Shown here piece after piece: positions 28,884-35,663 of a DNA stretch of 35,663 nucleotides (positions are counted from its first letter, which is position 1; each line of letters opens with the position of its first letter). The position numbers were made by a program, and so were the translations under genes. Origin of the DNA: a virus; the IMG/VR virus record IMGVR_UViG_3300040751_001914, positions 1 through 35,663 of that record. One strand, 5' to 3'. Under the pieces are notes generated by a model, which was given only the letters and a program-made list of their open reading frames with translations, was not told the origin of the DNA and searched no databases.

Positions 28884-30721
28884 TGAGTTATACAGTTAAT
28901 AAAACAGACGGAACAGTTTTAACCATTGTTGGCGATGGTACAATTGATAATACTTCTACAGATATTACACTTGTTGGTAGAAAATATAGTGGTTACGGTG
29001 AAGTACTTAACGAAAATATTGTAAAACTATTAGAAAGTTTTGCAAATAGAACAGCACCTAATAATCCTTTAGAAGGACAAATATGGTACGACACACTTGA
29101 AGGACGTTTAAAAGTTTATACAGGAAGCGAATTTAAGCCTACAGGTGGACCACTAGTACAGGATACTCAGCCTAACGGATTAGTTATTGGTGATTTATGG
29201 ATTGACAATGAAGCAAACCAGTTATATTTTTATGATGGCGTTGATTTAAGTCTAGCAGGACCTATCTATTCGCAAGCAGAAGGCAAACATGGCTGGATTG
29301 TTGAAAATGTAGTCGATCAAGGAAATAACGGGCGTTCAATTACAGCATTATGGGTGAATGGATTGCGTGTTGCAATCTTAAGTAGATACGAATTTACACC
29401 AGCAACAGCAATTAATGGATTTACTAGTGTTAAAGTTGGTCTAAACTTTAGTACAGCAGTAACAGGATTAAAGTTACATGGTACAGCAACATCAGCAGAT
29501 GCGGTTGCAGGCATTGCTCCTGGACAATTTTTACGTTCAGACGAAAGTGATATTACAACAGGTACACTAGGTGTACTTAATAACGGTGGTATCACAATAG
29601 GTTCATCTAGTAACTTTACACAGTTTATAGATACAGATACAGTAACATTTAAGAGCAACTTACAAGATAAAGATTGGCTATTACAAGTAAACTCTAGTGT
29701 GACAGGCGGATTAACAAATACAATTGATGTTGATGCGTCTTTGCTAAAAATAAAAATGTTTGAAGGTAGAGAAACTAGCACAGTTGAAATTGGCGGCGGT
29801 CTAATTGTCCAAGGCGATTTAACTGTAAGTGGTGATACAACACAAGTTAATGTTGCTACCCTTCAGGTAGAAGATAAAAATATTGAATTAGCATATGGTG
29901 ATACTCCTACTGATATTTTAGCAGACGGCGGCGGTATTACACTTAAAGGCGACACTAATCACACAATTAATTGGACCAATGCTACGCAAACTTGGACATC
30001 AAGTGATAACTTTGGTGTAGCAAGCGGTAAGCATTTTCATGTAGATGATAATTTAGTATTAAGTGGTGATACACTTGGTACGGGTGTTGTTAATTCAAGT
30101 TTAACAAATGTAGGTATACTAACAGAATTACAAGTTGATGACATTGATATTAACGGAAATACAATTTCAACAGTTACTACAAATGCAGATTTAAATATTG
30201 ATGTACACGGTACAGGTAATGTTGTATTCGATAACGAAGAAGGCAGTCCTGTAACACAAATTAAAGGTGTTAAAGATCCTACAGTGGCACAAGACGTTGC
30301 TACTAAAGCATATGTTGATAGAGAAATTGCTAATCAAACTATTGTTCTTACAATGAATGTAACAGGAATGGCAAATGAAAATATAGTTGACATTCCAAAC
30401 GAACTAGCAAAACTTGCTCCGCCTATAAATTATGAATTAGGAACTCAAGCAAGAATTTTATGTGAAACATTATCACTTGCAGGTACAGCAACTAGTATTA
30501 CAGTAAACACAAGCGGTGTTTCAACAGGATTAACAAACGAATTGTTAGCAAACCAAGTAGCAGTTGATAAAGACGGAAATACAAGCAGTGCGAGTGTTAT
30601 ACAGAGTTTAAGTTTTCCAAATGGTATTACGCCAAGTGGTAACAGTATTGCAGTAGCAAGAACAACAAAAATATTTGAAATCCAAGCAGGCCCACAGTGG
30701 GTTTATGTAAGTGATGTTTAA
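28883..30721 (+). CDS. Tail fibre protein (fibre paralogue 2)
   Basis: A 612-aa protein beginning with the shared module: TDGTVLTIVGDGT, TDITLVGRKYSGYGEVLNEN, NPLEGQIWYDTLEGRLKVYT, and GDLWIDNEANQLYFY. Residues about 170-300 contain TATSADAVAG, a LRSDESD block and GGITIGSSSNFTQF. Residues about 305-345 have the GDLTVSGDTTQVNVATLQVE block common in phage fibres, then a TKAYVDREI-type segment near 475. The tip is unrelated to the collar domain and contains LAPPINYELGTQARIL, which resembles a segment in paralogue 3. GGGGAG lies upstream, and the ATG overlaps the preceding stop. Likely a host-contact or linking fibre subunit; trimerisation is presumed. Confidence 0.75.
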   Translation: MSYTVNKTDGTVLTIVGDGTIDNTSTDITLVGRKYSGYGEVLNENIVKLLESFANRTAPNNPLEGQIWYDTLEGRLKVYTGSEFKPTGGPLVQDTQPNGLVIGDLWIDNEANQLYFYDGVDLSLAGPIYSQAEGKHGWIVENVVDQGNNGRSITALWVNGLRVAILSRYEFTPATAINGFTSVKVGLNFSTAVTGLKLHGTATSADAVAGIAPGQFLRSDESDITTGTLGVLNNGGITIGSSSNFTQFIDTDTVTFKSNLQDKDWLLQVNSSVTGGLTNTIDVDASLLKIKMFEGRETSTVEIGGGLIVQGDLTVSGDTTQVNVATLQVEDKNIELAYGDTPTDILADGGGITLKGDTNHTINWTNATQTWTSSDNFGVASGKHFHVDDNLVLSGDTLGTGVVNSSLTNVGILTELQVDDIDINGNTISTVTTNADLNIDVHGTGNVVFDNEEGSPVTQIKGVKDPTVAQDVATKAYVDREIANQTIVLTMNVTGMANENIVDIPNELAKLAPPINYELGTQARILCETLSLAGTATSITVNTSGVSTGLTNELLANQVAVDKDGNTSSASVIQSLSFPNGITPSGNSIAVARTTKIFEIQAGPQWVYVSDV

Positions 30722-30735
30722 GGAAATAAAGAGCG

Positions 30736-33129
30736 ATGCCATATCAAATAGATAAAACAGACGGAACGGTACTAATAACACTAGCAGATGGTGTTGTAGA
30801 TAATTCAACAGATTTACAATTAGTTGGCAGAAATGTTGCTGGGTACGGAGAACAACAAAACGAAAATTTTGTAAAACTTTTAGAAAATTTTGCAAGAGCA
30901 GATACACCTCCTACTAAACCGTTGATTGGACAGTTATGGTTTGATAAAAATGCAGATAAACTTCGTCCAAGTGTTTTTGACGGAGTACAATGGCGCAACC
31001 TTACAATTAATCAAGTGTCAGCAACAGAACCACAAGGTCAAAAAGAAGGCGATCTATGGTGGGATACTGTAAACAACAAATTGTATGTTTTTGTAGCAGA
31101 CGGTGATCAACATGTACTTGTTGGACCTGAAAGTGTTTTAGGATTTGGACAAACTCGTTGGAGTTCACAAAAATTAACTGATACAGGTGGTACAGATCAT
31201 CCAGTAAGTGTTGGATACGTAGACGGTGCTCCGTATATGGTAATGGCTGATGCCGCTTTTGAAATTGATCAAACAGCAACACCTCTTACAGGATTTACTA
31301 GAATTGGCGAAGGTATTACTGCTAAAGGCACAAATGCTGACGGTGTTACATCAGCAACAACAAGATTTTTTGGAACCGCTGGCGATGCAGATAGATTAGG
31401 TGGACGTTTAGCAAGTACTTGGGCAAATAGAAATGACAATGAAGATATTACAGGCGTTTACAGTTTTAAAAACGACGGCGGTATTAAAATTGGTGTTGAT
31501 AGTGAATTAGAAATCAAAATTGATGCTGGTTCTAGCATTGCACAAATTTATAACGAAGTTGGTACAGTTTTAAAACTTGGAGTAAACTATTCAGGCAGTG
31601 GTGCTGACAAAGAAGTAATTCAAATAATAGATAAAAATATCTTACCTTATGCTAACAATGAAGTAAGTTTAGGATCACCTAGCAAAAACTTTAGAAATCT
31701 TTATGCACAAGATGTTTATGCAAACTTTATTGGTACACTAAGTGGATCAATGGTTGGTACTACTACAGGTGCAAACAGAGGACAACTTCAAGACAGCACA
31801 GGACAAACTATTGTTGATCCTGAAACAGGTTTATCATACACAATTAACGTTGGTAATTCTCAAGCAACAAATGGCACAACAGTTGTTGACGTGGATGCAA
31901 CTACACAAGCACCTATTATTCCAGCAAGTGCAGGAACAAGAATTGGACGTTTTGAAGGTGTAGCGGCATGGGTAGATTATGGTGTTTACACAAATCAAAA
32001 CAATACACTTACAGGAACAAATACTTTTAATGGTACATCACAATTTAATGGTGCAGTTAATTTAACTTCTGCACAATCAACTAATGTTAATTTAAGTGTT
32101 GGTAGAATTGGTAGAGGTGCTATTACTACGCCTAGCGATCCTAATCAAAACATTGGAGATATGTTGATTGATAGGGTTACTATGCAAGACTCTAGAATTA
32201 ACAATCCTGATCTAAGAGCAGGAACTATTTCAAACGGAACCGTAATTGATGGTGCTGACATTGGTAAGAACGCACCAGCAATACAAGTCAAAGCACAAAA
32301 ATTTGTTGATGCTGTAGGTAGAGAAGTAACTCGTATAAGCAATGATGGACAATTTTTACAAAACAGTGCAACTAATTTAGTAACAGAACGTGCTATTAAA
32401 GAATATGTAGATACGGTATTCCAATCAACTGGACAGGATATTCAGTTCTATCTTGACACAAAAGATATGACACAAGCAGATGTTAAAACACAATTAACAA
32501 GACTTGCTCCACCAGAAAACTTTAAAGAAGGAACTATTGCAAGAATACTAGGAAGTTACTACTATGGTAACCTTGGTGTTAACGGTGCAGGTAATCCAAT
32601 TTATGTTAAAAAATATAGCACAGTATTTAGAGGTGGTATTGGTTGGATTGGCGGTAGAAACGTTGAAAGCGGTGCAGGAATTATTACAGATATTATTGAT
32701 AAGAAAGCCGCAACAGTTGGATACGAATTTCAACTAAGTGCAACAGGTAATATTCAAACAGATTCGCAAACGTTTCCTACTAATTCTACAGCAGGTACAT
32801 TTAGCACACTGCTAGGAAACGGCACACTAACAGGTTGGTTAGTATTTCCTAATGCGGCACTTAATGCAGATCAAGCAGATGAGTTTAGTACTGATGCAGT
32901 CCAAGGTGCACAAGTTGTTGTTGTAAGAAACGGATTAGTAGAAGCATATAGTTCTGCTTCAGGAACATTGCAGTTAGTAATTGGAAACGTAACCTATGAA
33001 CGTGCAGGTGCAAGCACTTGGAACAGTGCAGTTAACATTGCAGGATTTACAACCACAGTACAAGTTTATGCGTTTGACAGAACAAGTAGAACTAGTTCTG
33101 CGGCATGGGTTTACAAAGGTAATTTTTAA
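30736..33129 (+). CDS. Tail fibre protein (fibre paralogue 3)
   Basis: A 797-aa protein, the longest complete fibre. The shared N-terminal module is clear: IDKTDGTVLITLADG, LQLVGRNVAGYGEQQNENFV, IGQLWFDKNADKLR and GDLWWDTVNNKLYVF. It is followed by GDADRLGGRLAS and DGGIKIGVDSELEIKI. The middle has beta repeats rich in Asn/Thr/Gly (TLTGTNTFNGTSQFNGAV) and an ERAIKEYVD segment near 550. The C-terminal portion has LAPPENFKEGTIARIL, as in paralogue 2, then a long unique tip with few charges that ends AAWVYKGNF. The gap upstream is 14 bp with AAGGA. The stop overlaps the oxygenase ATG, so this fibre and the oxygenase are directly coupled. Confidence 0.75.
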   Translation: MPYQIDKTDGTVLITLADGVVDNSTDLQLVGRNVAGYGEQQNENFVKLLENFARADTPPTKPLIGQLWFDKNADKLRPSVFDGVQWRNLTINQVSATEPQGQKEGDLWWDTVNNKLYVFVADGDQHVLVGPESVLGFGQTRWSSQKLTDTGGTDHPVSVGYVDGAPYMVMADAAFEIDQTATPLTGFTRIGEGITAKGTNADGVTSATTRFFGTAGDADRLGGRLASTWANRNDNEDITGVYSFKNDGGIKIGVDSELEIKIDAGSSIAQIYNEVGTVLKLGVNYSGSGADKEVIQIIDKNILPYANNEVSLGSPSKNFRNLYAQDVYANFIGTLSGSMVGTTTGANRGQLQDSTGQTIVDPETGLSYTINVGNSQATNGTTVVDVDATTQAPIIPASAGTRIGRFEGVAAWVDYGVYTNQNNTLTGTNTFNGTSQFNGAVNLTSAQSTNVNLSVGRIGRGAITTPSDPNQNIGDMLIDRVTMQDSRINNPDLRAGTISNGTVIDGADIGKNAPAIQVKAQKFVDAVGREVTRISNDGQFLQNSATNLVTERAIKEYVDTVFQSTGQDIQFYLDTKDMTQADVKTQLTRLAPPENFKEGTIARILGSYYYGNLGVNGAGNPIYVKKYSTVFRGGIGWIGGRNVESGAGIITDIIDKKAATVGYEFQLSATGNIQTDSQTFPTNSTAGTFSTLLGNGTLTGWLVFPNAALNADQADEFSTDAVQGAQVVVVRNGLVEAYSSASGTLQLVIGNVTYERAGASTWNSAVNIAGFTTTVQVYAFDRTSRTSSAAWVYKGNF

Positions 33130-33620
33130 TGTATGAGATTGTTGATGAATATATTACAAACGTTGACGAAATCATGCAAAAAGTGTATGAACACGAAGAA
33201 CAAGGCAAATTTACAAATAGAGGCATAGGAGGCACTGACAAACACGCTACTATATATGGTGAAAGCCATTTTGCTAGTTTATATCAAAAAGATATGAATG
33301 AAGATTTAGTAGAAACTGTATGGAAAACACTACCTGAAAGTGAACGCAAATGGGTTTCGCAGATAGTAGTAAACAAATACAAACCTGGAGATTGGTTAGT
33401 CAAACATCAGGACAGTGCAGGCGGTTACTGGCAGTTTAAGTTAGTGTTTTTAACTGAAGGCAAGCCTCATTTTAAATACTGGGACAAAGGTGATACAGAG
33501 CATCTAGTTCAAGAAAAAAAAGGAGCAATGTTTAAAATGCCGATAGAAACATGGCATGAAGTAACAAAGATAGAAAAAGATGAAGAACCAAAATATAGTC
33601 TTTGTCTAATATGGGAATAA
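33129..33620 (+). CDS. 2-oxoglutarate/Fe(II)-dependent oxygenase
   Basis: A 163-aa protein with the core residues of the double-stranded beta-helix oxygenases: H93-Q-D95, distal H143 in ETWHEVTKI, and K155 in PKYSLCLIW as the likely 2-oxoglutarate-binding base (Arg in many relatives). The preceding strand VVNKYKPGDWLVKH and the intervening FKYWDKGDTEHLV fit the fold. These enzymes hydroxylate protein side chains, nucleobases or small molecules while decarboxylating 2-oxoglutarate. Single-domain versions are frequent in marine T4-like phages and their substrates are mostly unknown. Here it is coupled by TAATG to a fibre gene and lies among virion genes. This suggests a structural protein as substrate, but this is inference. 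No signal peptide is seen. Confidence 0.85.
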   Translation: MYEIVDEYITNVDEIMQKVYEHEEQGKFTNRGIGGTDKHATIYGESHFASLYQKDMNEDLVETVWKTLPESERKWVSQIVVNKYKPGDWLVKHQDSAGGYWQFKLVFLTEGKPHFKYWDKGDTEHLVQEKKGAMFKMPIETWHEVTKIEKDEEPKYSLCLIWE

Positions 33621-33624
33621 GGAT

Positions 33625-34101
33625 ATGGCAAAAGAAAAATTTAAAATGATGTTTAATGCTAAGAATGGTGCCCTATTAGGTCATTTACCTAAAGGAATGA
33701 GTACCTTTGGCTTAAACCCAGATGAAGTAAAAGTAAAAAATGTAGAATACGATCCAGATACAGAAATGTATATTGGAACACTAACTGAAGGTGGTGTAAA
33801 AAAGATTGCCGATCTAGATGAAGGTAAAGCATTTATTGATGAAGAAGTATTAAATGCAAATACAGCAGATAGTATTCATCAAAAGTACCCTATGCACAAA
33901 CAACTTAACATTATTATTGATATGTTAGATAAATGTGAGTATCCAAATACTCCTGAATTTGCAGAAATGGTTTCTTATATTAAAGACCTAAGAGAACGTA
34001 ATAAAGCAAGTAAAAAAGTATATGAAGAAAGCGATGCTTATGTTTATGCAGATAAAAAGATTATTGAATTAGATCGCAAAAAACGAATGGGCGAAGCATA
34101 A
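33625..34101 (+). CDS. Unknown 158-aa protein, possible fibre assembly factor
   Basis: I do not recognise this family. The N-terminal 60 residues look like small beta strands (KFKMMFNAKNGALLGHLP; VKNVEYDPDTEMYIGTL). Residues about 80-100 contain the IHQKYPMHKQLNIIIDML stretch. Its K/R-Y-P-x-x-K-Q-L-N-I pattern resembles short helices in phage tail-fibre-associated small proteins. The C-terminal 50 residues are a highly charged predicted helix with Lys/Glu repeats. AAGGA lies 5 nt before the ATG, and it follows the oxygenase by 4 bp. Position between two fibre genes suggests a chaperone or accessory for fibre assembly, or a partner of the oxygenase. Neither is demonstrated. Confidence 0.6.
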   Translation: MAKEKFKMMFNAKNGALLGHLPKGMSTFGLNPDEVKVKNVEYDPDTEMYIGTLTEGGVKKIADLDEGKAFIDEEVLNANTADSIHQKYPMHKQLNIIIDMLDKCEYPNTPEFAEMVSYIKDLRERNKASKKVYEESDAYVYADKKIIELDRKKRMGEA

Positions 34102-34111
34102 GGTAAATACT
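34099..34111 (+). promoter_or_regulatory. Intergenic motif TAAGGTAAATACT (copy 2), candidate late promoter for fibre 4
   Basis: Identical to 8772-8784. It starts on the TAA stop of the preceding gene and lies 17 bp before the ATG, giving space for a start site near 34116 and the GAGGA ribosome site at 34119-34123. The TAAATA core is like the late motif at 1316, but the first two bases differ from the T4 consensus. Chance recurrence of a 13-mer is possible. Confidence 0.3.
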
Positions 34112-34128
34112 GCTAGTAGAGGAATAAT

Positions 34129-35663
34129 ATGCCATATATCATTAACACATACAACGGAACACAAATTGCAGTAGTACAGGACGGTACTGTTGATAATACC
34201 ACTGATATAAAACTAGTAGGTAAAAACTACGCAGGGTTTGGCGAAATTATTAACGAAAACTTTGTTCATATACTAGAAAGTTTTGCAGGCGCTAACCAAC
34301 CACCTAATCCACTAGCAGGACAAGTATGGTATGATAGTGCTAACCGTGTTATTAAGTTTTATGATGGTAACAGATTTAGAATCGCAGGCGGTGCAGAAAT
34401 TGGTCCTAATCAACCAGTAGGACTAGCAAGAGGTGACCTATGGTGGGAAACAGACGGCGAACAGTTATATGTTTACAATGGTGAAGATTATATTTTAATT
34501 GGTCCTGTTAGCACAGGTGGTGAAGGTGTTTCACAGGTTACTTCAAGAGTCGTTAAAGATATTAGTGCTAACGATAGAACTATTCTAACATACACTGTTA
34601 ATGATGATGTAATGGGTATTACAGCAAAAGACGAATTTACTCTTGACAGTTCAAGAAACCCTATTGCAGGTTTTAGTCAAATTAAGAAAGGTTTTAATTT
34701 AGCAAGTGATGTTACAGTACCGGGAATTAGATACCATGGTACAGCAGTAAATGCAGATAACCTAGGCGGAATACCAGCGGCACAGTATGTTCTTAATAGT
34801 GGATTACAAAGTTTTGCTGATCTAGTTAAGTTTTTGAACGATGAAGGTCTTACAGTTGGTAACGGACAAGATTTAAAATTACATATTACAGGTGGCGATC
34901 AAGCCAACATTACTAACCAAGTAGGTAACACAATTAACTTTAGTGTTAACACAGGAACAGGTGCAACACAAGTTGCTAAATTTAATCAAAGTTCATTTAT
35001 TCCACCTGCAGATAACACAGGATCAATTGGAAGTATTTCAAATAGATGGGCAAGTATTTTCTGTGGTAGTATAGATTTAGCAAACGCAGGATTCCTTAAC
35101 GGAGACGTAACAGGTAATGTAACAGGTAATGTAACAGGAAACCTAACAGGTGATGTTACAGGTAATGTTACTTCAAATACTGGAACTAGTACATTTAATA
35201 ATGTTACTGTTAACGGAGTTTTAAATGCTAATGTACAAGGTACTACTGATATTGCAAGTAAGTTAGTTGTTGATAGCGGAACTGCTAGAGAAGCAAATAC
35301 TCTTTTAGTAAACAATAGTATTGTTGCTAGAGATTCAAACGGTGATATTAATGTTAATATAGTAAATGGTACTGCAACTAATGCTCAATCACTTAACGGT
35401 GCAAGTGCAAGTACTACGGCTACAGCAGGAACTATTGCACAGAGAGATTCAAATAAAGACTTAACAGCACGTAAATTTTTAGGTACAGCAACAGCGGCAC
35501 AGTTTGCTGATTTAGCAGAAATTTACGCAAGTGATCAAGATTATGAACCAGGTACAGTTTTAGTATTTGGCGGAGACGCAGAAGTAACAACTACAACTAT
35601 GTTCTGCGATCATAGAGTAGCAGGAGTTGTTTCAACAGAACCGGCACACTTAATGAATAGCAA
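34129..35663 (+). CDS. Tail fibre protein (fibre paralogue 4), 3' end outside window
   Basis: The frame opens at ATG 34129 with GAGGA upstream and stays open for 511 codons to the window edge. The shared module is present: DGTVDNTTDIKLVGKNYAGF, GEIINENFVHILESFAG, NPLAGQVWYDSANRVIKFYD and GDLWWETDGEQLYVY. Residues about 205-225 have HGTAVNADNLGG. A VTGN tetrapeptide repeat covers about 326-347. The visible C-terminal part (from about 458) has FADLAEIYASDQDYEPGTVL, then VAGVVSTEPAHLMNS. This is a module I recall from many marine phage fibres, often near an intramolecular chaperone or self-cleaving end. That end, if present, lies beyond the window. It probably forms a long or accessory fibre subunit. 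Confidence 0.75.
   Translation, partial: MPYIINTYNGTQIAVVQDGTVDNTTDIKLVGKNYAGFGEIINENFVHILESFAGANQPPNPLAGQVWYDSANRVIKFYDGNRFRIAGGAEIGPNQPVGLARGDLWWETDGEQLYVYNGEDYILIGPVSTGGEGVSQVTSRVVKDISANDRTILTYTVNDDVMGITAKDEFTLDSSRNPIAGFSQIKKGFNLASDVTVPGIRYHGTAVNADNLGGIPAAQYVLNSGLQSFADLVKFLNDEGLTVGNGQDLKLHITGGDQANITNQVGNTINFSVNTGTGATQVAKFNQSSFIPPADNTGSIGSISNRWASIFCGSIDLANAGFLNGDVTGNVTGNVTGNLTGDVTGNVTSNTGTSTFNNVTVNGVLNANVQGTTDIASKLVVDSGTAREANTLLVNNSIVARDSNGDINVNIVNGTATNAQSLNGASASTTATAGTIAQRDSNKDLTARKFLGTATAAQFADLAEIYASDQDYEPGTVLVFGGDAEVTTTTMFCDHRVAGVVSTEPAHLMNS
35104..35172 (+). repeat. 12-bp tandem repeat encoding (D/N)VTG units in fibre 4
   Basis: Units related to GTAACAGGTAAT occur in five to six tandem copies. 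The first two are nearly identical; later ones vary at third positions and in N-L-T-G and D-V-T-G variants. Short in-frame repeats of this kind can expand or contract by slippage without breaking the frame, changing fibre length. Confidence 0.8.

Noticed and set aside
29317-29781. 154-codon minus-strand frame opposite fibre 2, and similar long antisense frames in the fibre and giant genes
   Set aside because: Antisense of AT-rich, Thr/Val/Asn-rich coding sequence readily gives long stop-free frames. No start signal and no recognisable domain.
1-35663. tRNA genes, CRISPR arrays, insertion sequences, homing endonucleases, integration sites or origins
   Set aside because: None could be seen. 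Nearly every base is in a gene and the longest gap is 84 bp, so there is little room for them.

Overview
The window is a contiguous piece of an AT-rich, T4-like contractile-tailed phage genome (myovirus). The best match in my memory is the marine T4-like group that infects cyanobacteria or SAR11-type bacteria. The evidence is a syntenic run of recognisable T4-type baseplate genes (gp53, spike gp5, gp25, gp6), a gp55-type late sigma factor, a gp47-type recombination nuclease and a collar-domain fibre, all tightly packed. Cellular genes, tRNAs, insertion sequences and CRISPR arrays were not seen. No photosynthesis or other host-type metabolic gene is present that would name the host, so the host assignment is open.

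Layout. (1) 1-1265, minus strand: the 5' part of a gp47-like metallophosphoesterase, preceded by a full gp55-like late sigma factor. Each has a good sigma70-type promoter. (2) 1266-1349: a divergent control region where the gp55 promoter overlaps a T4-late-type AATAAATA motif facing the other way. (3) 1350-12258, plus strand: central baseplate genes, namely a tube-cap-like protein, gp53, a 1054-aa hub-like protein, a 234-aa unknown, spike gp5 without a lysozyme domain, gp25 and an enlarged gp6. (4) 12258-26204: one uninterrupted 4648-aa reading frame occupying the place of gp7 and neighbouring wedge genes. It contains a cupredoxin-like domain, chitin-binding-like aromatic motifs, a seven-repeat FG-GAP propeller, a YHYH domain and a long series of beta modules. 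(5) 26208-35663: a small structural protein and four tail-fibre paralogues with a common N-terminal module and different C-termini. The last fibre is cut by the window edge. A 2-oxoglutarate/Fe(II) oxygenase and a small unknown gene lie between fibres three and four.

How it works together. Host-type promoters probably drive gp47 and gp55 before late time. gp55 would then direct RNA polymerase to the late motif at 1316-1323 and switch on the plus-strand virion genes. These are mostly joined by TAATG stop/start overlaps or very short gaps and so look like one long late transcription unit. The products build the baseplate hub and spike, the wedges and the receptor-binding periphery. The oxygenase may modify one of these structural proteins, but that is inference from position only.

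The strongest candidates for something under-described are the giant multidomain baseplate protein, with its embedded metal-site-like domains, and the oxygenase-containing fibre cassette. All family names come from reading motifs and gene order; no database search was possible.
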